Source of the DNA: Burkholderiales bacterium
GTDB taxonomy: Bacteria; Pseudomonadota; Gammaproteobacteria; Burkholderiales; JAEUOS01
Assembly: GCA_016790695.1 (NCBI GenBank)
Contig: JAEUOS010000031.1
Location: 1 to 64,000, forward strand
Length of the DNA stretch: 64,000 nt
Direction: 5' to 3'
Shown: positions 53,998 through 62,414 of the stretch, in pieces
Position numbering within the stretch: the first letter of the stretch is position 1
Layout of the letters: each line of letters begins with the position of its first letter
Translations under genes and position numbers: made by a program
The notes under the pieces: model-generated
Seen by the model: only the letters and a program-made list of their open reading frames with translations
The model's database searches: none
Told to the model about the DNA's origin: nothing

Positions 53998-54810
53998 ATG
54001 AGCGCGCGCATCTTCGCCGTCGCCAACCAGAAGGGCGGGGTCGGCAAGACCACGACGACGGTCAATCTTGCGGCCGCGCTGGCGCTGTCCGGCAAGCGCA
54101 CGCTTCTGGTCGACCTCGACCCGCAAGGCAACGCGACCATGGGCTGCGGCATCGACAAGCGCGCCCTCGGCGCGAGCGTCTATCAGGTGCTGCTCGGCCT
54201 TGCGACGCTGTCGCAGGCGCGTCGCGCGTCGCCGGCGGTCGATGCCGCGGCAGCGGTGCTCGATGTCCTGCCGGCCAACCGCGAACTGGCGGGTGCCGAA
54301 GTCGAACTGGTCGACGTCGAGTACCGCGAAACGCGCCTCAAGCGCGCGCTGGCCGAGGTCACCGATGACTACGACTTCGTGCTCATCGACTGTCCGCCGT
54401 CGCTGTCGCTGCTCACGCTCAACGGCCTGTGCGCGGCGCACGGCGTGATCATTCCGATGCAGTGCGAGTACTACGCCCTCGAGGGGCTGTCGGACCTGGT
54501 CAATACGATCAAGAAGGTGCATGCCAACCTCAACGCGGATCTCGCCATCATCGGCCTGCTGCGCGTGATGTACGACCCGCGCTCGACCCTGACCGCGCAG
54601 GTCTCGGCGCAGCTCGAGCAGCACTTCGGCGACAAGGTGTTCCGCACCATCATTCCGCGCAATGTCCGCCTGGCCGAGGCGCCGTCGTTCGGCCAGCCCG
54701 GGGTGGTGTTCGACCGCGCGGCCAAGGGCGCCGCCGCCTATCTCGCGTTCGCGCAGGAGATGATCGAGCGCGTGGCCGCCGGGTTCGACCGGCGCGCGCC
54801 GACCGCCTGA
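53998..54810 (+). CDS. parA: Chromosome partitioning ATPase ParA (Soj)
   Basis: A 270-residue P-loop ATPase with the deviant Walker A KGGVGKTTTTVNLAAALA at residue 12, LLVDLDPQGNATMG, and FVLIDCPPSLSLLTLNGL as Walker B. QCEYYALEGLSDLVNTI is also typical of chromosomal Soj proteins. The ATG is used, not the TTG two codons upstream. With ParB and the two parS sites at 51.1-51.2 kb it moves the origin region. Confidence 0.98.
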   Translation: MSARIFAVANQKGGVGKTTTTVNLAAALALSGKRTLLVDLDPQGNATMGCGIDKRALGASVYQVLLGLATLSQARRASPAVDAAAAVLDVLPANRELAGAEVELVDVEYRETRLKRALAEVTDDYDFVLIDCPPSLSLLTLNGLCAAHGVIIPMQCEYYALEGLSDLVNTIKKVHANLNADLAIIGLLRVMYDPRSTLTAQVSAQLEQHFGDKVFRTIIPRNVRLAEAPSFGQPGVVFDRAAKGAAAYLAFAQEMIERVAAGFDRRAPTA

Positions 54811-54859
54811 TCCGGCCGCGCCCGGCCATCGATTTCCAACGCACCTGAATCGCACGCAC

Positions 54860-55723
54860 ATGGCAACCAGACCCAAGGGCTTGGGGCGCGGCCTCGACGC
54901 CCTGCTCGCCGGCGACCGCAACGAGGCTCGCGAAGAGCGCGCGGCCAGCCTGCGGGTCGACCGCATCGTCCCCGGCAAGTACCAGCCGCGCACGCGCATG
55001 GACCCGGCCTCGCTGGCCGAGCTCGCCGAATCGATCCGCGCGCAAGGCGTCATCCAGCCGATCCTGGTGCGCAAGCTGTCGGGATCGCTGCCGGAATCGT
55101 ACGAAATCATCGCCGGCGAACGGCGCTTTCGCGCCGCGCAGCAGGCTGGCCTCACTGAAGTGCCGGTCGTCATCCGCGAGGTCGACGACACCGCCGCGCT
55201 GGCCATGGCGCTGATCGAGAACATCCAGCGCGAGGACCTCAATCCGCTCGAGGAGGCACAGGGCCTGGCGCGCCTGATGCGCGAATTCGGGATGACGCAG
55301 GAAGCGGCCGGCCAGGCGGTCGGCCGCTCGCGCAGCGCCGCCGCCAATCTGCTGCGCCTGCTGCAATTGCCGCCGCCGCTGCAGGAAATGCTCGCGGGCG
55401 GCATCCTCGACATGGGGCATGCGCGCGCGCTGCTGACGCTCGACGCGGCGCGCCAGATCGAGATTGCCGGAAAGGTGGCGCGCCGCGGCCTGTCGGTGCG
55501 CGAGACCGAGGCGCTGGCCCGCCGCGCGGCCGGGGAGGCGCCGGCGCCGGCGGGCCGCGCCGCCGGGGCACGCTCGCGCGATCTGGTGCGATTCGAGGAG
55601 TCGGTGGCCGAGATTCTCGGCACCAAGGTGGAGATCGTGCCGGGCAGGAAAGGCGGCCGACTCGTCATCCACTACGCCAGCAACGATCACCTGAGCGACC
55701 TGGTCGAGGCGCTGAAAAAGTAA
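54860..55723 (+). CDS. parB: Chromosome partitioning protein ParB (Spo0J)
   Basis: A 287-residue CTP-dependent clamp protein. KGLGRGLDALLAG is the family start. The ParB/Srx domain has IVPGKYQPRTRMD, LAESIRAQGVIQPILVR and IAGERRFRAAQQAGLTEVPVVIRE with the GERRFRA box. IENIQREDLNPLEEAQGLARLM leads into the helix-turn-helix (TQEAAGQAVGRSRSAAANLLRLL) that reads parS. The C-terminal dimer domain ends near YASNDHLSDLVEALKK. Confidence 0.98.
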   Translation: MATRPKGLGRGLDALLAGDRNEAREERAASLRVDRIVPGKYQPRTRMDPASLAELAESIRAQGVIQPILVRKLSGSLPESYEIIAGERRFRAAQQAGLTEVPVVIREVDDTAALAMALIENIQREDLNPLEEAQGLARLMREFGMTQEAAGQAVGRSRSAAANLLRLLQLPPPLQEMLAGGILDMGHARALLTLDAARQIEIAGKVARRGLSVRETEALARRAAGEAPAPAGRAAGARSRDLVRFEESVAEILGTKVEIVPGRKGGRLVIHYASNDHLSDLVEALKK

Positions 55724-55764
55724 CGGGCGCAGGCACTTGAAGCGCCTCCGCCCGCGACGGGTTG

Positions 55765-55789
55765 CCGCCCGGCGCCGGGCGCCGGGCGG
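55765..55789 (+). terminator. Hairpin terminator after parB
   Basis: A perfect 10-bp stem CCGCCCGGCG / CGCCGGGCGG with a 5-base loop lies between the converging parB and HiPIP genes. On the plus strand it is followed by a T/C-rich stretch (TTGCGTCCGTTTCTTCTC). The lack of a clean T-run limits certainty. Confidence 0.55.
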
Positions 55790-55806
55790 TTGCGTCCGTT
55801 TCTTCT

Positions 55807-56088
55807 CTATTTCTTCATTTCCACCCAGGCCACGCAGTAGCCGGACGGGGAAATCTCGGTGTCTCCGGGCAGGATCTTGCAGCCGCCGCGGTCTTTCGGG
55901 GTCTTGCCCGGCACCCACTGCAGGCAGTTGTCGCAGCGCTTGCTGCCGCTCGGGGTGTCCTGATACTTGAGCGAATTGCGCAGCGCATCATTCTTGGCGG
56001 CCAGGCTTTGCTTCGCAACGAAAACCAGCGGAACGGCAACGGCAGCACCAGTGGCGGCCTTGAGCCACGCGCGACGGGAAGTTTGCAC
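55807..56088 (-). CDS. High-potential iron-sulfur protein, Tat-exported
   Basis: A 93-residue periplasmic 4Fe-4S electron carrier. A twin-arginine leader (SRRAWLKAATGAAVAVPLVF) is followed by the HiPIP fold with the four cluster cysteines in RCDNCLQW, GGCKILPG and GYCVAWVE. HiPIPs feed electrons to reaction centres, terminal oxidases or reductases; here no partner is near. It converges on parB. Confidence 0.93.
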   Translation of the reverse strand: MQTSRRAWLKAATGAAVAVPLVFVAKQSLAAKNDALRNSLKYQDTPSGSKRCDNCLQWVPGKTPKDRGGCKILPGDTEISPSGYCVAWVEMKK

Positions 56089-56210
56089 AACAATCTCCTA
56101 GGTTGGGGGTCGATCTGCGGAGGATTCCACAAGGCCGCGCCGGGAACGACCCGGATTAACCCTTGCTGCATGCTCCGCCGGCTCCTGGCGACGGCCAGTC
56201 CGCGAAAATT

Positions 56211-57503
56211 CTAACGCGCCCCTCGCGCTGTCGGTTTACCGGCCGGGCGCGCGGTCTTGGCGCCGGCTGCGGCGAACCGGCCGGCGCCCTGTCGCGGCGC
56301 GAAGGCGGCACCGCGATTCGGCGGCCGGCGCGTCGGTCCGGCCGGCGCACGCCGGGTCGGGGCAATGCGCGGCTCGAGTCCCGGCACCACGTGCACCCGG
56401 ATCGCGCGGGTGGTCAGGCGCTCGATCTGACGCACCTGGCCGTGGTCGCGTGCGCCGGCCAGCGAAACCGCGATGCCGCAGCGGCCGGCGCGACCGGTGC
56501 GGCCGATGCGGTGCACATAGTCCTCGGCGGCGCGCGGCAGGTCGAAATTGAACACATGGGTGATGGTTTGCACGTCGATGCCGCGCGCGGCGACGTCGGT
56601 CGCGACCAGCACCTTGAGGTTGCCGCGGCGCATGTTGCCGAGGGTGCGGTTGCGCTGTCCCTGGTTCATGTCGCCATGCAGTGCGGCGGCGGCGAAACCC
56701 TGGCTCACCAGCGCATCGGCGACCTCGTCGGCGGAGCGCTTGGTGGCGGTGAACACGATCGCCTGGTCGACGTCGACGCCGCGCAGGTAATGGTCGATCA
56801 GGCGCATCTTGTGGCGCTGGTCGTCCGCGTAGTGCAGCACCTGCTCGATGTTTTCGTGGCGGGTGCGCGCGTTGCTGATGTCGATGCGCCGCGCATCGCG
56901 CGTGAGCCGGCGTGCCAGCGTGCCGACGCTGCCGTCGAGCGTGGCCGAGAACAGAACGGTCTGCCGGCTCGCCGGCGTGGCCGCAACCACGGTCTCGATA
57001 TCCTCGATGAAGCCCATGTCGAGCATGCGGTCGGCTTCGTCGAGGACCAGGATTTCCAGGCGCGCGAAGTCGATGCGGCCGGATCGCATGTGGTCGATGA
57101 GACGGCCGGGCGTTGCCACCAGGATGTCGACCGGCCCCTTCAACAAGCGGTTCTGCACCGGGTAGGGCATGCCGCCGAGGATGCTGACGACCCGCACGCG
57201 GCGCAGGAACTTGCCATAGGTCTCGGCGGCCCGGGTGACCTGAAGCGCGAGCTCCCGTGTTGGAGTAAGCACTAACACTCGAGGACCATAGCTGCGGACC
57301 TCGCTTGGATTGGCGAGGCGCGCGAGCGCCGGGAGCATGAACGCGGCGGTCTTGCCGGTTCCGGTCTGGGCCGAAACGAGCAGATCCTGGCCTGCCAGGG
57401 CCGCGGGGATCGCGGCGGCCTGCACGGGCGTGGGTTCGGTGTAGCCTGCGGCCGCGACGGCCTTGGCGATGGCGGGGCAAAGCCCCAGAGCGGCAAATGG
57501 CAT
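56211..57503 (-). CDS. rhlE: DEAD-box RNA helicase, RhlE type
   Basis: A 430-residue helicase. The Q motif is FAALGLCPAIAKAVAAAGYTEPTPVQAAAIP. The core has SAQTGTGKTAAFMLPAL (I), PTRELALQ (Ia), TPGRLIDH, LVLDEADRMLDMGF (II), LFSATLDG (III), ATDVAARGIDVQ (V) and YVHRIGRTGRAGR (VI). The C-terminus is an Arg/Pro/Ala-rich low-complexity tail of about 65 residues. The ATG at 57503 has GAAGGA before it; the frame upstream is not coding. RhlE proteins act in ribosome assembly and RNA decay. A likely promoter lies 216 bases upstream, so the 5' leader is long. Confidence 0.95.
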   Translation of the reverse strand: MPFAALGLCPAIAKAVAAAGYTEPTPVQAAAIPAALAGQDLLVSAQTGTGKTAAFMLPALARLANPSEVRSYGPRVLVLTPTRELALQVTRAAETYGKFLRRVRVVSILGGMPYPVQNRLLKGPVDILVATPGRLIDHMRSGRIDFARLEILVLDEADRMLDMGFIEDIETVVAATPASRQTVLFSATLDGSVGTLARRLTRDARRIDISNARTRHENIEQVLHYADDQRHKMRLIDHYLRGVDVDQAIVFTATKRSADEVADALVSQGFAAAALHGDMNQGQRNRTLGNMRRGNLKVLVATDVAARGIDVQTITHVFNFDLPRAAEDYVHRIGRTGRAGRCGIAVSLAGARDHGQVRQIERLTTRAIRVHVVPGLEPRIAPTRRAPAGPTRRPPNRGAAFAPRQGAGRFAAAGAKTARPAGKPTARGAR

Positions 57504-57850
57504 GCAATTCCTTCGTGGCACGGGCCGACACGCGAGGTGCCGGCGACGTTCCGGACAGCGCTTTCGCGGCAACGGCCGCGATTCATGGATCACCGGCGCC
57601 AACCGGGGACACGCGCGATTCCGGACGAAGGAACGACGGGAGAGGTCAGGGACGATGGGCGGGACAGACAGCCTTGCCGCAACAGAAGGGTTGCCGGCCG
57701 GCCGCATGTACGGAACGAATCATAGCACGGATGCTGCGTTGCACCAACGCCATGTCATCGCCGCGTTCCGCGTGCGGCATAATCGGCGCGTCCGCGATGC
57801 CGCCAGACGATGCGCGCCGGACCCGGCAGAAAACCATGGGAGGAACATCG
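57504..57850. other. 347-bp gap between rhlE and the Bug receptor gene (control region)
   Basis: No gene of its own is supported here. It contains the rhlE promoter and its leader (57503 to about 57712) and, for the Bug gene to the right, a CATAAT -10-like hexamer (about 57778-57783). The reading frames that cross it have no family similarity. No further repeat or RNA motif was seen. Confidence 0.6.
57719..57747 (-). promoter_or_regulatory. rhlE: Sigma-70 promoter of rhlE
   Basis: On the minus strand TTGGTG (57747-57742), exactly 17 bases, then TATGAT (57724-57719). Transcription from about 57712 gives a leader of some 209 bases before the rhlE ATG, long enough for RNA-level control such as cold-shock or autoregulation. 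Confidence 0.5.
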
Positions 57851-58822
57851 ATGCCGACGCGTCGTACCGTCATCGGCGCAGCATTCGCCGCGCCGATACT
57901 CGCTGCCGCCCGGCCGTCGGCGGCGCAGGCCTGGCCCGAGCGGCCGATCCGCCTGATCGTGCCGGCGGCACCCGGCCCGTTCGACGCCATCGCGCGCCTG
58001 ATCGGCGAGCGCCTCGGCAAGGCCCTCGGGCAGAGCATCGTCATCGACAACATCCCCGGAGCCACCGGCACCATCGGCACCGCCGCGCTCGTGCGCGCGG
58101 CGCCGGATGGCTACACGCTGAGCCTGGGCATCATGCCGCTGACCATCGGCCAGACCCTGTTTCCCAAGCTCTCTTACGACATCCGCAAGGACGTGGCGCC
58201 GATCGTGCAGATTTCGTGGGGCTACAACATCCTGGTGGTGCATCCGTCGCTGCCGGTGAAGAGCGTCGCCGAACTGGTCGCCCACGCGCGCGCCAATCCC
58301 GGCAAGATCAACTACGCCTCCGGCGGCAACGGCGCGCCGGCGCACATCGCGGCCGAGTTCTTCAAGCAGGAAACCGGCATCGACATGGTGCACGTGCCGT
58401 TCAAGAGCGCCGCGCCGGCGGTGCAGGAGCTCATCTCCGGCCGTGTCCAGGTGATGTTCGGGCTGGCGCCCGGGGTGATTCCGCACATCAAGGCGGGAAC
58501 CCTGCGGCCGCTCGCGGTCGTCGGCCAGAAGCGCCTGCCCGCGGTGCCGGACGTGCCCAGCATGGCGGAGGCCGGCTACCCCAATGTCACGGTGATCGAC
58601 TGGCTGTGCCTCCTGGCACCTGCCGGCACACCGTCCGATATCGTCACGCGCATCAACCGCGAGGTCAACGCGATTCTCGCCCAGCAGGACTTGCGCGAGC
58701 GCCTCGCGGCAGGGAGCGTCGAGGTTGCCGGCGGCACGCCGGAGGAATTGCGACGCCTGATCGCCGCCGACACCGAGCGCTGGGCGAAGGTGATCCGCGC
58801 TGCCGGCATCCGCGTGGACTGA
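57851..58822 (+). CDS. Bug/TctC family receptor (3)
   Basis: A 323-residue exported receptor. The leader MPTRRTVIGAAFAAPILAAARPSAAQ has RRT and could be Tat- or Sec-type. WPERPIRLIVPAAPGPFDAIARLIGERL and NIPGATGTIGTAALVRAAPDGYTLSLG follow, then NYASGGNGAPAHIAAEF and HVPFKSAAPAVQELISGRVQVMFG. GGGAGGAAC lies before the ATG. Its stop codon forms one arm of a hairpin shared with the stop of the decarboxylase gene on the other strand. Confidence 0.92.
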   Translation: MPTRRTVIGAAFAAPILAAARPSAAQAWPERPIRLIVPAAPGPFDAIARLIGERLGKALGQSIVIDNIPGATGTIGTAALVRAAPDGYTLSLGIMPLTIGQTLFPKLSYDIRKDVAPIVQISWGYNILVVHPSLPVKSVAELVAHARANPGKINYASGGNGAPAHIAAEFFKQETGIDMVHVPFKSAAPAVQELISGRVQVMFGLAPGVIPHIKAGTLRPLAVVGQKRLPAVPDVPSMAEAGYPNVTVIDWLCLLAPAGTPSDIVTRINREVNAILAQQDLRERLAAGSVEVAGGTPEELRRLIAADTERWAKVIRAAGIRVD

Positions 58823-58843
58823 GCCGCGCGAAGCGCGGCTCAG
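58819..58843. terminator. Shared hairpin over the stop codons of two converging genes
   Basis: CTGAGCCGCGC, a GAA loop and GCGCGGCTCAG form a perfect 11-bp stem. One arm contains the TGA of the Bug gene (58820-58822) and the other the TGA of the decarboxylase gene (complement at 58840-58842). It could stop transcription in both directions; no T-run is present. Confidence 0.5.
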
Positions 58844-59832
58844 ATCTTGAACGTCTCCAGCGTCTCCGGGGCGAACAGCTCCTCGGGCGCGAGCAGGCGC
58901 TTCGACAGTCCCTGCTCGTGGTGGTAGCGCAGGAAGGTCGCGAGCGTGTCGCGGTTGGGCGCGAGGCCGTAAGGCCAGTAGTCCTCGCCCATTTCGCGGA
59001 TCGCCTCCTCGACATGGGCATTGGCCCACGGCAGCATCGCCTTGAGGGCGGCCGTCTCCCGGAGCGACTGGTAGGCGATCGCCTGCGCTGCGCAGAAGGC
59101 CTTCATGAGCGACTGCGCGATCCACCGGTTGGCTTCATACACCTCGCGGCGGATCGCGACGGTGTGCATGATCGGGAAGATGCGCGTCTGCCGGTAGTAC
59201 GCGAGTTCCACCGCCGGATAGTCGGGAAACAGGCGCACCACGCGACCGTCGCCGCGCGCGAACGAGGACGGCATGCGCGCGGTATAGAGGGCGTCGATCT
59301 CGCCGTCGCGCAGCATCGCGGAAAGGGTCTGCGTCGGCCCGATCGGCTGCACCCGGATGTTGGGCGGCAGATCGAGTTTGAGCTTCTCGTCGCGGTTGGG
59401 CTCCTCCTCGCCGCCGGTCATGTAGGTGACGCTGTCGACCGGCACGCCATAGTGGTCCGCCAGGATGCCGCGGATCCATACCGGCGCCGTCATCTGGTAC
59501 TCCGGCACGCCGATGCGCTTGCCGATCAGGTCGCGTGCTTCGCGGATGCCCGATCCGGCGTGCACGTAGATGCAGGAGTGGCGGAAGAAGCGCGACGGGA
59601 ACACCGGGATGGCGACGAACGCTCGCTCCGGCTTGCCCAGCGACACCGAGTACGACGACAGCGACATCTCGGCCAGGTCGAACTCGCGGTTGCGCAGCAT
59701 GCGGAAGAAGGTTTCCTCCACCGGCATGCTGAGGTAATTGAGGTCGATGCCGTCCGGCGCCACGCCGCCGTCCATCAGCGCGCGCGTGCGGTCGTAGTCC
59801 CAGCAGCCGAAGGAAAGGCGCAGTTTGCTCAT
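58840..59832 (-). CDS. pht5: 4,5-dihydroxyphthalate decarboxylase
   Basis: A 330-residue protein with the Pht5 pattern: LRLSFGCWDYDRTRALMDGGVAPDGIDLNYL, MPVEETFFRMLRNREFDLAEMSLSSY, VFPSRFFRHSCIYVHAGSGI and GVPEYQMTAPVWIRGILADHYGV. It has the periplasmic-binding-protein fold but no signal peptide, as in this cytoplasmic family. The reaction turns 4,5-dihydroxyphthalate into protocatechuate. It is the third gene of a left-going oxygenase-receptor-decarboxylase operon, which supports the call. The dehydrogenase step (Pht4) is not in the window. Confidence 0.88.
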   Translation of the reverse strand: MSKLRLSFGCWDYDRTRALMDGGVAPDGIDLNYLSMPVEETFFRMLRNREFDLAEMSLSSYSVSLGKPERAFVAIPVFPSRFFRHSCIYVHAGSGIREARDLIGKRIGVPEYQMTAPVWIRGILADHYGVPVDSVTYMTGGEEEPNRDEKLKLDLPPNIRVQPIGPTQTLSAMLRDGEIDALYTARMPSSFARGDGRVVRLFPDYPAVELAYYRQTRIFPIMHTVAIRREVYEANRWIAQSLMKAFCAAQAIAYQSLRETAALKAMLPWANAHVEEAIREMGEDYWPYGLAPNRDTLATFLRYHHEQGLSKRLLAPEELFAPETLETFKI

Positions 59833-59880
59833 CGTGGTCTTCGTGAACGGTGAATCGGTGGCCCGGCCTTCACATCGGCC

Positions 59881-60855
59881 TCATTCGGCCTTCACGCCAG
59901 CGGCCTTGATCGCGCGCGCATCACGCTCGGCCTCGCGCTCGAGCACCTTTGCGTAATCGGCCGGCCCGCCGCCGATCGGTTCGATGCCCGCGGTGTTGAA
60001 GGTCTGCACGGCGTCGGGTTCCCGGACCAGCCGCGCGACCTCGTCGGCGACCCGGTTGATCGCGGCCGCCGGCGTGCGCGCCGGCGCGAAGATGCCGATG
60101 TTGGGCGCGAAATCGAAGCCGGGAATCACTTCGCCCAGCGCGGTGAGGTTGGGCGCGAACACCGAGCGCTTCGCGGTGTTGACCACGAGGAGCTTCACCT
60201 GGCTGTTCTTGACGAAGCCGGCCAGCGACGGATACGCAGAGAAGACCATCGATACCTGGTTGCCGACCAGCGCCGGCACCGACTGCCCGGTGCCCTTGTA
60301 GGGCACGTGGCGGATCTCCAGGCCGAGCGCCGCCTTCATCGCTTCCATGCACAGATGATGGGTGCTGCCGACGCCGGAGGACCCGTAGGCGAACTCGCCC
60401 GGCTTGGACTTCACCAGCGCCACCAGTTCCTGGAAGGTGTTGGCGGGGAACGAGGGATGCGCGGCGAGGAACAGGGGCGCGGTGGCGATCAGCGACACCG
60501 GCAGGAAATCGCGCTTGGCGTCGTAGGCGATGTTCTTGTAGATCAGCGGATTGATGGTCATCATCGAATCGTCGGTGACCAGCAGCGTGTGGCCGTCGGC
60601 CGGCGCGGTCATCAGCGCCTGCGCCGCCACCACGCCGTTGGCCCCGGGACGGTTCTCGACGACGACCGACTGCCCGATGCGCTCACCGAGCTTGCGGGCG
60701 ACGACGCGGGCGACGGTGTCGGGCAGCCCGCCCGGCGAGTAGGGCACCAGGAACTTGATCTGCTGGCTCGGGTAGGCCTGCGCGATGGCGCTGCGCGGCA
60801 CGGCCTGCGCCACGGCGAGCGCGCCGGAGGCGGCCAGAAGGCGTCGTCTGTTCAT
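59881..60855 (-). CDS. Bug/TctC family receptor (4), in the phthalate-type operon
   Basis: A 324-residue exported receptor: leader RRRLLAASGALAVAQAVPRSAIAQ, then YPSQQIKFLVPYSPGGLPDTVARVVARKL, VVENRPGANGVVAAQALMTAPADGHTLLV and FAYGSSGVGSTHHLCMEAMK with HVPYKGTGQSVPALVGNQVSMVF. AGGAGACAAGG precedes the ATG. It lies between the oxygenase and decarboxylase genes in one direction, so phthalate or a close dicarboxylate is the likely ligand. No tctAB genes accompany it. Confidence 0.92.
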   Translation of the reverse strand: MNRRRLLAASGALAVAQAVPRSAIAQAYPSQQIKFLVPYSPGGLPDTVARVVARKLGERIGQSVVVENRPGANGVVAAQALMTAPADGHTLLVTDDSMMTINPLIYKNIAYDAKRDFLPVSLIATAPLFLAAHPSFPANTFQELVALVKSKPGEFAYGSSGVGSTHHLCMEAMKAALGLEIRHVPYKGTGQSVPALVGNQVSMVFSAYPSLAGFVKNSQVKLLVVNTAKRSVFAPNLTALGEVIPGFDFAPNIGIFAPARTPAAAINRVADEVARLVREPDAVQTFNTAGIEPIGGGPADYAKVLEREAERDARAIKAAGVKAE

Positions 60856-60927
60856 CCTTGTCTCCTTGGTGCGGGCGAACCGGCGCCGCCGGAGGGAGTC
60901 CGGCGGCGGGGGACGCGAGCGGTGATT

Positions 60928-62217
60928 CTAAGCGGCGGCGACCGCGGCCGCGACATCGCCGGCGGTGTGCACGTTGCGCCAGTCGACCGTCTTCGGCAGC
61001 ACCGCCTGCAGCGAGCAGGTCGCCGGCGACACGCGGTCGCTTCCGGTGCCGATGGCGGCGCCGCCCGCGGCGAAGGCCTGCGCGGCCTCGACCATCTGCT
61101 TGCGGAACTCGACCACCGCCAGGTCGGAGGCACCGAGGCGCTCGCGCGAGCGGTCGGCGATCGGTCCCATGGTCATCCACATCGCGATGTCCTGGTTGGG
61201 AAAGCCCTTGATGCCGGTGAAGTTGCCCGCCTTCATCGCCTGCCGGTCCTGGCCGAAGCGCTCGTCCATGCTGGTCTTCAGCCGGTAGTAGGCATCGAGG
61301 GTGTCGCCCGGGCGCACGTTGAGGAACTTGCGCCACTCCTCGGTCGACGGCGTGGTCAGCGGGTCGCCCCAGGCGAGGAAGTAGAACGCCGTGTGGGTGT
61401 CGTCGACCGGGACGTTGACGTTGGCGACGTTGTAGAGGTTGTTGGGCGGCACCAGCACGGTCCAGGGCGCGACGAACACCGTGGTGCGCACATAGTCATG
61501 GGTGGCGGCGTTGGCGATCGGCCGGCGCAGCGCCGCATAGCGAAAGCCGTACCCGGTGCGCTGCACCTGCAAGCGCGGCGACTTGTCGGTGGACGGCCGC
61601 AGCCAGTTGCGGTCGGTGGCCTCGCCGGCCTTGACGCGCGCCGGCACGAAGTCCGAGGAATGCAGGCTCGAACTGTGCGCCGAGTCGATCGCGCCTTCGA
61701 GGATCTGCGCCCAGTTGCAGGGGATGATCGCCTTGGCGATCGACACCCGCACGTCACCGGCAGGCGCATAGGGCGGCGGCTCGAAGGCCGGCATGGTCTC
61801 GCTCGGGCCGAGGTAGGACCAGACCCAGCCGCCCCACTCGTGCACCGGATAGGCGCGGTGCTTCACCTTCTCCTTGAGCGGACTCGAGGCAGGCTCGGAG
61901 GACATCTCGAGCACATTGCCCTCGACGTCGAACTTCCAGCCGTGGTACAGGCAGCGCAGTCCGCCCTCCTCGTTGCGCCCGAGCACCAGCGAGGCGCGGC
62001 GGTGCGGACAGTACTCGTCCATCACGCCGACACGGCCGTCGCTGTCGCGGAACACCACCAGGTCTTCGCCAAGGATGCGCACCTTCGCCGGCGTGCCGTC
62101 GGCGTCCGCGACTTCCTCGGTCAGGCACACCGGGACCCAGTGCCGGCGCATCAACTGTCCCATCGGCGCGTCGCCCTCGACGCGGCACAAGAGGTCGTTT
62201 TCTTCCGTGGTGAGCAT
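60928..62217 (-). CDS. pht3: Rieske oxygenase component, phthalate 4,5-dioxygenase type
   Basis: A 429-residue oxygenase component. MLTTEENDLLCRVEGDAPMG is the typical start of this class. The Rieske site is EYCPHRRASLVLGRNEEGGLRCLYHGWKF and the mononuclear iron site GAIDSAHSSSLHSSD near residue 175. GGGAG lies before the ATG at 62217. The enzyme would dihydroxylate phthalate at C4/C5, taking electrons from the reductase encoded divergently at 62.4 kb. It heads the operon with Bug (4) and the decarboxylase. Other substrates (isophthalate, chlorinated benzoates) cannot be excluded. Confidence 0.88.
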   Translation of the reverse strand: MLTTEENDLLCRVEGDAPMGQLMRRHWVPVCLTEEVADADGTPAKVRILGEDLVVFRDSDGRVGVMDEYCPHRRASLVLGRNEEGGLRCLYHGWKFDVEGNVLEMSSEPASSPLKEKVKHRAYPVHEWGGWVWSYLGPSETMPAFEPPPYAPAGDVRVSIAKAIIPCNWAQILEGAIDSAHSSSLHSSDFVPARVKAGEATDRNWLRPSTDKSPRLQVQRTGYGFRYAALRRPIANAATHDYVRTTVFVAPWTVLVPPNNLYNVANVNVPVDDTHTAFYFLAWGDPLTTPSTEEWRKFLNVRPGDTLDAYYRLKTSMDERFGQDRQAMKAGNFTGIKGFPNQDIAMWMTMGPIADRSRERLGASDLAVVEFRKQMVEAAQAFAAGGAAIGTGSDRVSPATCSLQAVLPKTVDWRNVHTAGDVAAAVAAA

Positions 62218-62252
62218 GGCGTTCTCCCGCATTCGGCAAGCCCGGCTTGCAG

Positions 62253-62274
62253 AATGCTTATATCTCTAAGTATT
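62253..62274. promoter_or_regulatory. Putative operator in the phthalate-type divergent promoter region
   Basis: AATGCTTA, six bases, then TAAGTATT form an imperfect inverted repeat with seven of eight positions symmetric, in an AT-rich island between the two divergent genes. It has the size of a MarR, IclR or GntR family operator. No regulator gene is in the window. Confidence 0.5.
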
Positions 62275-62414
62275 ATGCGCGGCGAGTGTAAGAGATGCTC
62301 CGCAAGGCTGTCAACGGCCGAAATCGCGGCCGGCCCAACCTTGCAAATCGAGCGGCGGCCGCGCAATTTGCAGGGTCATCGGCTTCATCCAACCGAGCTT
62401 CCAGGAACCAGACG

